Assembly (NCBI RefSeq): GCF_900167075.1
Contig: NZ_FUWH01000008.1
Span: 1-64,000 of the forward strand
DNA: 64,000 nt
Direction of reading: 5' to 3'
From: Sediminibacterium ginsengisoli
GTDB lineage: Bacteria > Bacteroidota > Bacteroidia > Chitinophagales > Chitinophagaceae
Positions 37,466 through 46,905 of this stretch are shown here, one piece after another. How positions within the stretch are numbered: the first letter of the stretch is position 1; each line of letters starts with the position of its first letter. The position numbers and the translations under genes are program-made. Under the pieces are notes generated by a model, which saw only the letters and a program-made list of their open reading frames with translations, made no database searches and was not told where the DNA came from.

Positions 37466-37561
37466 ATCATTATGTAAAATGGCATCTGTACAACCATGCC
37501 TTAACTTTTATTGAGAATAAAAGTTTGTACATTGTAATGCTAAAACCAATAATCAGTAATT

Positions 37562-39319
37562 GTGAAAAATACTTTCTTTTTTGTTCTTTCTATTCTCTGT
37601 CACACAGCAATGGCGCAGCAAAAGAATAATGCTTCTATTCTTACTAAGCAGGATCAGGCAATATTAATAGACTCTTCTGAAAAATATTTTGCTGACAGAA
37701 TGGAGCAAGATAAAATTGTGGGACTATCTGCAGCACTGATTATAGGAAACAAGGTTATCTGGCAAAAGGGTTTTGGCTTTGCAGATCGCGAAAAGAAAAT
37801 TCCAATGACGGTTAATACAGTAGTGAATATTGGTTCTATTACAAAAACCTTTACAGCACTCAGTATTATGCAGCTTCAGGAGCAAGGGCTTATTGATTTG
37901 AGCCAGCCCCTGAACAGGTATTTAAAGCAGTTTCACCCGAAGCTGCAAAAAGGCTTTAACCGGGATCAGGTTACGGTGAAATCAGTATTAACACATACTT
38001 CCGGCATACAATCTGACATTTGGAAAAACTCAGATCTTGAATCCGGGAAATATACGGATGTGGTTGATTTTATTAATGATACCTATCTGCTTTATCCGCC
38101 CGGAATGATTGGTCTTTATTCAAATGCAGGGTATAATCTACTCGGCCATACAATCAAAGAAATAAGCAAAGAAGATTATCCTTCGTATATACACAAACAC
38201 ATTTTTTCGAAATTAGGTATGAGCCGTAGCGGGTTTGCCCAGGACAAATTATCCAATCGAAGTAAACTATATGCTTATGGTGAGGTAGTAAAAGAATACG
38301 AACTAAGGGATGTTGCATCCGGAGGGATTTATACCGACATGGAAGATTTTACAAAGTATGCCATTGGCCTGCTGGATGCATACCAGGGAAAAAATAATGG
38401 TCTCATTGAAGAAAAAACAATTAAAAAAATGTTTTCGCTTCAAAATGCTGACATCCCCCTGGAAACAAACAAAAAAGGTTTAGGCTGGTTCATGTTCAGG
38501 AATGATTCTGTTACTGCCATGTACCACGCCGGCAGTGCAGGTTTTGCCCAGGCCAAATTATTGTTGTTCCCTGAAAAAAAAGCCGCAGTGATCGTAATGA
38601 CCAATACTGCCGAAGGCGGCAGTGCAGCTGAAGAATTTTGTTTTGATCTGTTGCCCCGGTTTGGACTTAGCATACCAGATCTCTTCCCTGCCCCGATTGC
38701 TGACCGGATCCATGATTCCAATCCGGCAATCAATCCTGCAAAAGAATCCCTTAAAGCGCATGAAGGTAATTATGCTGTATCAGGATCTTATGTTTCGGTT
38801 TCTTCCAATGGTGAGAATTTAAAGATGAGGAATGGCGATAAACTCTATATTCTGAAACCGGCAGGCCGGAATGAATATATACCCTATATCGTTAAAGAAG
38901 GCGATACGGTTGCAGAAAACAATAACAATCGTTATTTCTTCAGGAATATCAAAGGCTATCATTTTCTCATTAAAAGAATAAAACAAAGGGAATACAATCT
39001 GGGCTATAAATTAAAACCTGTAACTGACGAATTATGGCTGGACAGGCTCGGCCTGTATAAACAGTCTGGCTACCAAATGCTCATAGGCGACAGTAAATTC
39101 AAAAGTTTAGAACTTTACTTTTCCAAAGATCACGTGCTCATGTGCCGGTTAAAAACAATGGGCAGCACCAATGAAATTCCATTGGATGTAATTGATGATC
39201 ATACGGCAATGTCCAGCGGGGTTAATTCAGGCTTTGGAGGTTTTACTGTTACTTTTAAAAAAGAAGGGCAAAACAGGATTGCTGATTTTGCGGGGATTAG
39301 CTTTTTAAAGTCGGAGTAG
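37562..39319 (+). CDS. Serine hydrolase of the beta-lactamase family, secreted
   Basis: 585 residues, apparently from a GTG start that gives a proper signal peptide (KNTFFFVLSILCHTAMAQ). Catalytic motifs are S-I-T-K in 'IGSITKTFTALSIMQLQ', Y-S-N in 'GLYSNAGYNLLG' and H-A-G in 'MYHAGSAGFAQ'. A C-terminal domain of about 190 residues ('ANPAKESLKAHEGNYAVSGSY'-type beta region) follows, as in other class C-like peptidases. It follows the repeat array directly. It is a different subfamily from the hydrolase at 34256, so not a recent duplicate. Confidence 0.87.
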   Translation: MKNTFFFVLSILCHTAMAQQKNNASILTKQDQAILIDSSEKYFADRMEQDKIVGLSAALIIGNKVIWQKGFGFADREKKIPMTVNTVVNIGSITKTFTALSIMQLQEQGLIDLSQPLNRYLKQFHPKLQKGFNRDQVTVKSVLTHTSGIQSDIWKNSDLESGKYTDVVDFINDTYLLYPPGMIGLYSNAGYNLLGHTIKEISKEDYPSYIHKHIFSKLGMSRSGFAQDKLSNRSKLYAYGEVVKEYELRDVASGGIYTDMEDFTKYAIGLLDAYQGKNNGLIEEKTIKKMFSLQNADIPLETNKKGLGWFMFRNDSVTAMYHAGSAGFAQAKLLLFPEKKAAVIVMTNTAEGGSAAEEFCFDLLPRFGLSIPDLFPAPIADRIHDSNPAINPAKESLKAHEGNYAVSGSYVSVSSNGENLKMRNGDKLYILKPAGRNEYIPYIVKEGDTVAENNNNRYFFRNIKGYHFLIKRIKQREYNLGYKLKPVTDELWLDRLGLYKQSGYQMLIGDSKFKSLELYFSKDHVLMCRLKTMGSTNEIPLDVIDDHTAMSSGVNSGFGGFTVTFKKEGQNRIADFAGISFLKSE

Positions 39320-39429
39320 GGCTGATAGACATCTAAGTTTAGCAACATAACCTTTTTAAACAATATCATATAAAAAAAATCCTAAACTGTCAGATCAACT
39401 ACCAACTATTAAATATAATGTACATTTAT

Positions 39430-39445
39430 TTTTATGGTGAGGGGA
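39430..39445 (+). repeat. 16-bp direct repeat, right copy
   Basis: Identical to 36024-36039 and also followed by GAAATA after a small offset. It lies in the gene-free 150 bp between the hydrolase and mcrC, which otherwise holds only AT-rich sequence. Confidence 0.5.
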
Positions 39446-39471
39446 GAAATAGATTTTTATTATTTGCACGA

Positions 39472-40740
39472 TTATTTGTTAATATCTAATAAATAATCAA
39501 TTATTTTTTTTCCAAGATTTTTATCTACTTGTTCGCAGTCAAACAATTCAGCAAAATACATCTCACAAGAATGCAAGAAATCATTTTTTGATTCAGAGAT
39601 ATTATAGTCCTTTTTCCCGTTATTACTTTGCCCTGTTGAAGGATATAGTAAAATAGCATGTATCGAATTGAACTGAACATTATAGGTAAACATTTGTTGA
39701 AGGTCGCGAATAGACGGATAACCTTCGTTCACTATCTTCCATTTCGTATCTATAATTAATCTCTGCTCAATATTTCTTTTTTTAAAAGTAATCAAAATAT
39801 CAGGTCTAATAGTATGGTTATTCCAGAACTGTCGACTATTTTGAGCAGTAACACATAATTCATTTTGATAAAACTGCTCCTCTGTTGCTTTAAGTATTTT
39901 ATATATGAACGTTTCAAAAAGAATATTCATGTTAAATAATAAGGCAAGTATCTGTTGCTGGCCTGCTTTAAAGGCGGGGCAATAATTAAGGATAATCATC
40001 TCAGCCAGAACTAAAGCATCCTTATAAACAAAAGTTTTGCGGTCCAACTTTAATTCTCCAAAATCAGAAGCGTCTTGCCTCCACGATTCAACGTCTTCGA
40101 AATACAGTAACAAGCGCTTGGCAGCGTGTACGATATCGCTTTTAAATGAAATATCGGCAACGATCTCTAATGCACTTTTCAAAATCCGGTTATAAAGATT
40201 ATCCTTGGTGTAGCTTGTATACTCTGTAAATAAGCGCTCTTTATGTAATAGGTTATGCTGTAATTGCTTTCCGATCAATAATCTCCCTTTCACTACAGAT
40301 AAATTAGCTTGTGCTTTCTTATATTTTTTCACCAGGCCTTTATGTACCAATCGCTCTACCTCTTGCAGGAATGTACGTAAGTAAATGTCTAACAGGTTGG
40401 CATTTTGTGTGTGCTGCAGCGCATTTGAGGTCTCATTGATTTTGATATATCCTGCTCTGCTCAACATAAAAAGTAATGCCTTTTGCCATTTGGTTACATT
40501 TCTTTCATCATCGTTAGTGTTTCTGTCAGCTTTAGGCAGTATCTCAATAGTCTTATTACCTACCTGTATTAGCCCTACATAAGATTTGAATATGACTTTC
40601 TTATAGCCTATGTTGAAATACTTGCCTTTATGCAAGTCATTATATTTAACCAAGCTTTCGAAATGATGAGTGTCAAATCCCTGCTCTCCTATATTGAGTC
40701 GGGAATGTTCAAAAACAGTGATAACATGGCTACTATTCAT
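39472..40740 (-). CDS. mcrC: McrC, nuclease subunit of a McrBC-type modification-dependent restriction system
   Basis: 422 residues. The N-terminal part 'YFNIGYKKVIFKSYVGLIQVGNKTIEILPKAD' is the typical McrC entry domain. The C-terminal nuclease region shows a PD-(D/E)xK arrangement: 'IRPDILITFKK...RLIIDTKWKIV' (D, then D-x-K). Family knowledge: McrC is recruited by the McrB GTPase ring and cuts DNA containing modified cytosine. Its start overlaps mcrB by 8 bp. It is the last gene of the seven-gene defence operon. Confidence 0.88.
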   Translation of the reverse strand: MNSSHVITVFEHSRLNIGEQGFDTHHFESLVKYNDLHKGKYFNIGYKKVIFKSYVGLIQVGNKTIEILPKADRNTNDDERNVTKWQKALLFMLSRAGYIKINETSNALQHTQNANLLDIYLRTFLQEVERLVHKGLVKKYKKAQANLSVVKGRLLIGKQLQHNLLHKERLFTEYTSYTKDNLYNRILKSALEIVADISFKSDIVHAAKRLLLYFEDVESWRQDASDFGELKLDRKTFVYKDALVLAEMIILNYCPAFKAGQQQILALLFNMNILFETFIYKILKATEEQFYQNELCVTAQNSRQFWNNHTIRPDILITFKKRNIEQRLIIDTKWKIVNEGYPSIRDLQQMFTYNVQFNSIHAILLYPSTGQSNNGKKDYNISESKNDFLHSCEMYFAELFDCEQVDKNLGKKIIDYLLDINK

Positions 40741-42691
40741 AGATGGTTTTTGCTGCTGTTATAAATGTTTCATCGTTAGCAAAATCCCGGATGCTTTTCA
40801 GGTGATAAATCTTATCCTCATTCAGATTCTGAACATCATAACCCGCGACTTTCATGAAGTTTACGCTGTTCTTAGTTGTCTCATCCAAGAAAGACATACC
40901 GATGACCAAACCAATACGGCCATAATCCCTATAGAAATATTCTTGCAATAGAGGTAATATCTTATTGAAAAAGATAGCTTTTAAATGTGCAATGGAACGG
41001 ACATTGATAAAGTAAGCATGACCGAGCATGTAATCTCGTCCCAATAGTTTTTCAATACGCATATTGATAGCATCAAGCAATAAGCAAAGATTGATACCTG
41101 AAAATTGGCTTGTCAAGTCAGCCAAAGCGTCAATCTGGCTTTTCAATGGTGTATTCTCCTTACGCATAGGCCCCCAATAGACCTCTTTATCTTTCTCGTT
41201 ATTTTTGTCTTCCGGAAATCCCAATAATTGGTAAAATGGTGTTTCCAATGCTCTATACTCCTCATCGTCCCAGGAATATTTTTCATTGTCCCACCAAAAT
41301 TGCCACAGCATTTGCTCCGGTTTTAACAACGATGATTCCGGTGCCATTTCTTCAAAGACAAAACGACGTCTTAATGCGGTGTCCAACGCCTCAACGCTAC
41401 GATCTGCCGTATTCATTGTGCCGACAATATACAGATTGGGTGGCAGTGCGAATTTTTCTTTACTGTAGGGAAGTATTGCGGTTATACTTTCCTTCTTGCT
41501 TAGGCGTTTATCGTCTTCCATCAGGGTAATCAACTCACCGAATATCTGGGCAATATTACCTCTGTTGATCTCGTCAATGACAAGAACATAATTTTTTACG
41601 GTTTTATCATTTGTATTATTGCCTACAAATGACTTCAGTTGTTCCAGTATGCCAGGATAATAAATACCTATACCTGTCGGCCTCACTTCCTTCCGTTTAT
41701 AATAGTAGTCTCGTAGCGTACCGATACTGAGGGTATGTCCCGTACTGCCATTGGCTTTTTTGAACCGGATGGATGATTTCGTAAAGTCCGCAATGGTAAA
41801 TTCCTTCCCCTCCGTTTTCATACTGAACTTCATAGACGGACTCTCTTCCCATTTTTCCCGCAAATGACTGAAGGCTTCCTCAAATGAGAGCTCTCCCTTG
41901 GCTTCGTTCTTAGAATCCAGCCAATTGCTTAATGCCAGGTCGGCAATGTTTTTCAAAATGCCTGGTTCTACGTCATAAGTAACTTGTTCTTTGCCGTTTG
42001 CCATTGGTTTAATGCCTTCTACAAAGTCCTCATAGCTCATACTCTGGTGAAACGTAACAAAAGCTATCTGACCATCTCCCGGGTTATCCCAATCTTCAAT
42101 TAGCAATTCGTCAAACCGGTCCTTTAATTCCGTTCGGTTGCTAAAGCGTTTAAACAAACGATTTTCTTTTATGCCATCGGCAATAGCCACAGCCTTATTA
42201 ATAGTATGATAAGTTTTTCCTGTTCCGGGCGGTCCGTAAAGGATAAGATTTGATGGAAATTCATTAGTCAGATCTTCCGGATCAAACGATAAAGCCAATT
42301 CAGTAGCCGGACTATCAATGCCACCCCGGTTAAAAATAAGCCTGACATTATCCATATTATTAACACTGCTGATGGTAGAGCGATAAGCACCCCGGCCGTC
42401 GATATCAAAGCGTTTGAAAGCTTTGTCCCAATCAACTTTCAGGCTTTTACCATCTTGTTTATTTTCTGTTACAGTGCCTAATGCATGTACACCTAATACA
42501 GAAATGATTTTTCCATTTTCTTTACGGGTATAGGTTGTTTTTGCTGCCAGGCGTGCTCCTGCCGGGACAGCATTGACGGTATGTTGAAACTTATCGTTAT
42601 AGCCGTTTTCCCATATTCCTTCTTTTAAAAAGCGCTCGAGCTGACTTTCTCCGTCCCACTGAAAGCCGACGCAATAGTATCTGATATTCAC
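40733..42691 (-). CDS. mcrB: McrB, AAA+ GTPase subunit of a McrBC-type restriction system
   Basis: 652 residues. The N-terminal 130 residues ('GARLAAKTTYTRKENGKIISVLGVHALGTV') resemble an EVE-like modified-base reader. The AAA+ domain has Walker A G-P-P-G-T-G-K-T (153-160). Walker B and the McrB GTP signature follow as 'YVLVIDEINRGNIAQIFGELITLMEDDKR', then 'GTMNTADRSVEALDTALRRRFVFEEM', the conserved M-N-T-A-D-R-S and arginine-finger region. The modified base recognised cannot be read from sequence. It overlaps the HNH gene by 4 bp upstream and mcrC by 8 bp downstream. Confidence 0.92.
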   Translation of the reverse strand: MNIRYYCVGFQWDGESQLERFLKEGIWENGYNDKFQHTVNAVPAGARLAAKTTYTRKENGKIISVLGVHALGTVTENKQDGKSLKVDWDKAFKRFDIDGRGAYRSTISSVNNMDNVRLIFNRGGIDSPATELALSFDPEDLTNEFPSNLILYGPPGTGKTYHTINKAVAIADGIKENRLFKRFSNRTELKDRFDELLIEDWDNPGDGQIAFVTFHQSMSYEDFVEGIKPMANGKEQVTYDVEPGILKNIADLALSNWLDSKNEAKGELSFEEAFSHLREKWEESPSMKFSMKTEGKEFTIADFTKSSIRFKKANGSTGHTLSIGTLRDYYYKRKEVRPTGIGIYYPGILEQLKSFVGNNTNDKTVKNYVLVIDEINRGNIAQIFGELITLMEDDKRLSKKESITAILPYSKEKFALPPNLYIVGTMNTADRSVEALDTALRRRFVFEEMAPESSLLKPEQMLWQFWWDNEKYSWDDEEYRALETPFYQLLGFPEDKNNEKDKEVYWGPMRKENTPLKSQIDALADLTSQFSGINLCLLLDAINMRIEKLLGRDYMLGHAYFINVRSIAHLKAIFFNKILPLLQEYFYRDYGRIGLVIGMSFLDETTKNSVNFMKVAGYDVQNLNEDKIYHLKSIRDFANDETFITAAKTIYE

Positions 42692-43752
42692 AGTTTAACT
42701 TTTACGTTATTAATTGTGTCCATAAACGATTTAATGAAAATGTCTGGTGCATTACTCCCAATCCATTTAAATAGGTCTGCTTTTAAATAATTACACTCAC
42801 GATATCTGTGGTTGTCAAATTGGCTGCCAAAATCTATAAATGAAGTTCTGACTTGTTTCAAAGTTTTAAGATCTGTTCTTGATTGTACAAAACCAAGATA
42901 TAAATCAAGCCAAGATTGATAGTCAGAAGCTTTACCAGCAAGATAGTCTTTTACAATTCGGTCTGAAATACAATAAACAAATTTCCATCTTTTAACTTCA
43001 TCGCAATCTGGAAGAAACTTTATATCCCATACTCCTTTATCATCTCCACGCTTCGGCAGTGTTGTATTTGTAAAATCAAGCTTAACGTTAATCTTTTTAT
43101 TATAAGGGTTAACAGCTTTTATTTGTTTTTTATCGTCCCAAATCAAATCTTTCGTCTTTTTATAAACACTATTGCAGTTGTGCCCCATCGGAGCTAGATT
43201 CCTCATATTAATCGCTGCAAAAGGATATTTTGATTTAGGAAGCAAGTGGTCATAATCTTGTTTCTGATGTGTGAAATGTAATAATTTTTCCATTCCACAA
43301 AATGGGCACCAATTGTTGCCCTGCGCAGTGTAAAAATCTTCGTAATGTTTGTGAATGTTATAATCCGTTAACGTATTCTCATACAGGAAATAAAATAAAT
43401 CGAGAGTTTCCTTTTGAATTTGAGGTGGAATGTTATCTATTGTAATCCTAACAGTACGTTTATCGAATAAATTCTGAACGTCATTCATTCGCACAAACGC
43501 ATTAAAGACCTTAACTTTTCTAACTCCTAGAGCTTTGTATTTATTGAAAAAGTCATTTAATAAGGTGAAAATCTTTACAGGTGCTCCTTTATGTCTACGC
43601 TTAACCTTTGTTGCAAAGTCTGGATTTAGATAAACATCGGGATCAAAAACATCTGTTGATTTAACATGTCGTATTAGATGAATAAAAGTTGATATTTCTC
43701 TTTGTAATTTATGTACGTCCTGTGTCCGGACAAAAGAATATTTCTGAAGCAT
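42688..43752 (-). CDS. HNH endonuclease partnered with the upstream ATPase (Septu PtuB-like)
   Basis: 354 residues. A long N-terminal helical region precedes an HNH domain at about 145-200: a C-P-F-C zinc pair (149-152), 'QDYDHLLPKSKYPFAAINMRNLAPM' with the D-H catalytic pair (168-169) and the central Asn, and 'HNCNSVYKKTK' closing the site. The C-terminal 150 residues are unassigned. The start shares one base with the ATPase stop, so the two are translationally coupled like ptuA-ptuB. Length is on the large side for PtuB. No metal ligand is missing. Confidence 0.8.
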   Translation of the reverse strand: MLQKYSFVRTQDVHKLQREISTFIHLIRHVKSTDVFDPDVYLNPDFATKVKRRHKGAPVKIFTLLNDFFNKYKALGVRKVKVFNAFVRMNDVQNLFDKRTVRITIDNIPPQIQKETLDLFYFLYENTLTDYNIHKHYEDFYTAQGNNWCPFCGMEKLLHFTHQKQDYDHLLPKSKYPFAAINMRNLAPMGHNCNSVYKKTKDLIWDDKKQIKAVNPYNKKINVKLDFTNTTLPKRGDDKGVWDIKFLPDCDEVKRWKFVYCISDRIVKDYLAGKASDYQSWLDLYLGFVQSRTDLKTLKQVRTSFIDFGSQFDNHRYRECNYLKADLFKWIGSNAPDIFIKSFMDTINNVKVKL

Positions 43753-45299
43753 TATTTTTTCCTTTTTGAAACTGCTGCTTTAGACCTTATTTCCTTAGAT
43801 GCCGTCAATTCATTCAGTCGATGAAACAAATAAACTTTTTCAAGTGATTCACCGAAGTCGTCTATCCTATCAACTATCTTAGTATAGCTTCTTGATTTTT
43901 GAAGATCTTGAATGTCACTAAGAGATTTCTCAGACATAGGTGGTATTACACCAAAGGCTTCTTTCAGAAGCTTATCCATAGATACACCATACGTTTGAAT
44001 TTTAGGTTTTGATGCCTTCCCGCCTTTAAAAATGAGCACATGCTCTGTGCTACAATCACCTAAAAGGAAAGGCGAATGTGTAGAAATGAAAAAATCCTGC
44101 TTCTTTGTATGAGCTATCATATTCAATGTAGAAATAAATTTTGATCTCCATTGTGGATTAAAATGTGTTTCCGGCTCATCCAATAAGAATAGAACATCAG
44201 GATCTTCAATCATCAATAGACTCCCAATGATATGTATGAGCTGATGCTCTCCGTCACTTAAGTCATAGTAGTCGATATCTTCTTTAACTCCTTTTAAATT
44301 TACCCTTACACTTTCTACATTGAAAACCTTGTCTTCCGATGATAACTGAGGGTAAATGTGTTTTTGATTCGGGTACTCTGCTTCTTTTATCGTATTTCTT
44401 TTCTCTCTGCGCAACAGAATATCATTCAATAAGTCTAGTTTATACAATGCGCTGTATAAATGGAAGGGGGAATCAAAATATTTTTTAAAGAGCCTCCTAC
44501 TGTTGGGATTGATATAAAAATCTAAAATCGTCTTGTCATTTTCTTCATCATAGTGATAACAGGTAGCACATTTTTTTAAAGCGCCGATGTACTTATTCAA
44601 TTCAGGAGTTAATCCAATAGTAATACGATTCTTATATCTGGGCTTTAATTGAACAATTATTCTAAATGACTCCAAAGAGTCCCACTGGGCGATCTTATCG
44701 GATATTAGCTGCAGCTGGCTGGTGCTTCTGAAAATACTATTTGCTATAAGAACAAAGGAATTCACTTTATAATCCAGGAATACAAGCCTCGTATCTGGAA
44801 CAATGGTACCATCCGGGTTTTTACTTAAGTTGGTAACAGCATCTGAGTATTCAATGTAGGTTTCCTCAAATCGTTTACTTATGGTTTGATTGTCTCCGGA
44901 AGTATAACCTACAACAAACTTGGGCAATAGTGTTTCCGCTTCTAGCCTATCATCCACAGTTAATATGCCTTTTGCAGTTATTATTTCAAATTGGGGAAAT
45001 CCTTCTTCTTCGGGCTGACTGATTTTTACATGAATCCGTTTGGGACTTTCCTTTACGTATTCCAGTTCGAACTGAATTTTTGTTTTTTCAGGTTGGCTAT
45101 CACTGGTGCAATAGCCATTCAGATAATAAAAGATGTCACTAAACACTTCTAAAAGCTTAGACTTACCGGAACCATTGACTCCGGCCAGACAAATAGGTGT
45201 CGTTTTGTTCAAGTCTTCTTTTAAATGAAAAACTTGTTCAAAACCATCAACAGGTGTAGCGTATCTACCCTTAATGAACTTAAGCCTTAATAGTTTCAT
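43752..45299 (-). CDS. ABC/SMC-like AAA ATPase, restriction-associated (Septu PtuA-like)
   Basis: 515 residues. Walker A G-V-N-G-S-G-K-S is at 40-47. An ABC-type signature L-S-D-G-E is at 347-351 in 'YYDLSDGEHQLIHIIGSLL'. Walker B is 'VLFLLDEPETHFNP' and the H-loop is 'FFISTHSPFLLGD'. This is the layout of PtuA/OLD-type ATPases without a Toprim domain. A family described as restriction-system-associated AAA ATPases exists to my knowledge, and this gene fits that setting. It overlaps hsdS by 20 bp and the HNH gene by 1 bp. Confidence 0.85.
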   Translation of the reverse strand: MKLLRLKFIKGRYATPVDGFEQVFHLKEDLNKTTPICLAGVNGSGKSKLLEVFSDIFYYLNGYCTSDSQPEKTKIQFELEYVKESPKRIHVKISQPEEEGFPQFEIITAKGILTVDDRLEAETLLPKFVVGYTSGDNQTISKRFEETYIEYSDAVTNLSKNPDGTIVPDTRLVFLDYKVNSFVLIANSIFRSTSQLQLISDKIAQWDSLESFRIIVQLKPRYKNRITIGLTPELNKYIGALKKCATCYHYDEENDKTILDFYINPNSRRLFKKYFDSPFHLYSALYKLDLLNDILLRREKRNTIKEAEYPNQKHIYPQLSSEDKVFNVESVRVNLKGVKEDIDYYDLSDGEHQLIHIIGSLLMIEDPDVLFLLDEPETHFNPQWRSKFISTLNMIAHTKKQDFFISTHSPFLLGDCSTEHVLIFKGGKASKPKIQTYGVSMDKLLKEAFGVIPPMSEKSLSDIQDLQKSRSYTKIVDRIDDFGESLEKVYLFHRLNELTASKEIRSKAAVSKRKK

Positions 45300-46905
45300 G
45301 TTTTTGGAGTTTGTATCTCATAGTGCCGGAAGGCGTATCAATAGTGGTAGTGATCCTGTCCGCTTTCCTTTTGTATTTGTCATTACGAAGCAATTCAAAG
45401 AATTGCTTTTTTAGTTGAACATAATTACTCTTTGATAACTGCTGTAAGGAGTCATTTAATTCTTCAAACGAGAAATCCTGGTCCTGGAATGTATTTTCAA
45501 TTATTGTTAGTAAGGAAATTTCAGCCATTCGGATATGTTTATTTTGTACTCTTTTTGTGTTTGATTGGATTACGCGCGGGTTGTCCTGTGGTTTATCTTT
45601 TATCGGCGTTTGACCTTGTAATATTCGTTCTAATAGTTTAGCTGCCGGTTCATCTGTCGGATCAGCATCTACTAGCTCTCCACTAAATGCCTTCGCTAAA
45701 ATATTAGGAGGAAGATTGTTAATTTTCGTTTTGACATTGGCATAAAGTTTTTCCAAACTTTCAATACTCTTAAACAGAGTATCAATTCTACGTACAACTT
45801 CATTCTGTTCTACGAGTGAGGGAACGGAGATTGGTATTATAGATAGTTCCTTTTGATTGATTTTGGGTAATACACTTCTTTCGCCGGCCGATGTTGCATA
45901 ACTTAGGAAAGCTTTAGATAACATGTAATAATAAAGGTATCTAGTGTTCAATTTTGTAGATATTGGATACATGTCGGCACTACATAAACCTGGGAAATCA
46001 GCTACAATTACTTTCGATAAATAAGGCCGAATTTTAGAATATAAGATACTACCTTTCTCAAAGTAGTGTTTTGCGCTTTTCGGCATTATATCAGACACGG
46101 TTGGTTTATCAATTAATCTACCAGTTTCCGACTGAATATTATCAGGAGCAATCAATGGGTAGTCTAGAAATTTACTAGGTTCTACGAGGTTTGAATCCAC
46201 AGACGCTATACTGCTAAACGGTAGCCATTTCCATGAATCAGGCAGTGATATATTCACCTCTCTCATTTCTTCCTCGTCATCATTGTTAAAATCCAGAATC
46301 AAATCCTTATTTCTTCTCCATTCCTCTGTCAATTTTCCCGTTACTGCCTGCATAAGAACATTCTCTCTAAACTGTTTTAGCAACGAAGGGATTTTATCCA
46401 ATCGTTCATTAAGTGAATCCAAATGGAGATACAGATTATCAAGCTTATCGGCTATTCGCCTTTGTTCAGATGAAGAAGGAATTGGCACCTCTACTGTTTT
46501 GAGTAAAGAATAATGTCGACTATAGCCCAGCGATGGAATCTTAAGCGATTTCAAATAGTAAAAGAAAAACTTGAAGTCCAATAATGAAGAAGGTCGCAAT
46601 ATTTTTACACCATCTGCCCCCACAGCAAATTTTACGTCGACGTATTTAATGTTTCTGGTGTGATCCCCAAAAACAATGACAGGTAATGATCCTTTATAAA
46701 TGAGACTTTCATTGTCAACGTATCCTGCTACATCAGATTCTCCCTGATCTATAACAGGAAAAAGACCATTTTCTAAATAATCATTTGACTTGAGTTTGGT
46801 AAATGAACCCGCTTTTTCCAAAGTGTCAAATAAAGGAACGGTCGGCCAGTCTTTAAAAAGCTTAGGTTGTAAATTGTCTTTATTAATATCACCTCTTGAT
46901 GCCAT
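45280..46905 (-). CDS. hsdS: Type I restriction-modification specificity subunit HsdS
   Basis: 541 residues. Two target-recognition domains are seen, each followed by a conserved helix: 'VPIPSSSEQRRIADKLDNLYLHLDSLNERLDKIP' and 'ISVPSLVEQNEVVRRIDTLFKSIESLEKLYANV'. Two half-sites of a bipartite target are therefore expected. 'NILAKAFSGELVDADPTDEPAAKLLERI' is the normal HsdS ending, but about 110 more residues follow, a charged helical region ending in a small beta-like piece. It shares one base (TAATG) with hsdM and overlaps the ATPase by 20 bp. Confidence 0.92.
   Translation of the reverse strand: MASRGDINKDNLQPKLFKDWPTVPLFDTLEKAGSFTKLKSNDYLENGLFPVIDQGESDVAGYVDNESLIYKGSLPVIVFGDHTRNIKYVDVKFAVGADGVKILRPSSLLDFKFFFYYLKSLKIPSLGYSRHYSLLKTVEVPIPSSSEQRRIADKLDNLYLHLDSLNERLDKIPSLLKQFRENVLMQAVTGKLTEEWRRNKDLILDFNNDDEEEMREVNISLPDSWKWLPFSSIASVDSNLVEPSKFLDYPLIAPDNIQSETGRLIDKPTVSDIMPKSAKHYFEKGSILYSKIRPYLSKVIVADFPGLCSADMYPISTKLNTRYLYYYMLSKAFLSYATSAGERSVLPKINQKELSIIPISVPSLVEQNEVVRRIDTLFKSIESLEKLYANVKTKINNLPPNILAKAFSGELVDADPTDEPAAKLLERILQGQTPIKDKPQDNPRVIQSNTKRVQNKHIRMAEISLLTIIENTFQDQDFSFEELNDSLQQLSKSNYVQLKKQFFELLRNDKYKRKADRITTTIDTPSGTMRYKLQKHETIKA

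Noticed and set aside
34256..39319. The two hydrolases as antibiotic beta-lactamases
   Set aside because: Both belong to the broad S-x-x-K/Y-x-N peptidase-esterase family; their extra C-terminal domains and lengths do not match dedicated class C beta-lactamases.
39320..39471. Second tRNA-end copy (att site) at the far border of the defence block
   Set aside because: I looked for the tRNA-Lys 3' sequence here and found only AT-rich sequence and the 16-bp repeat.
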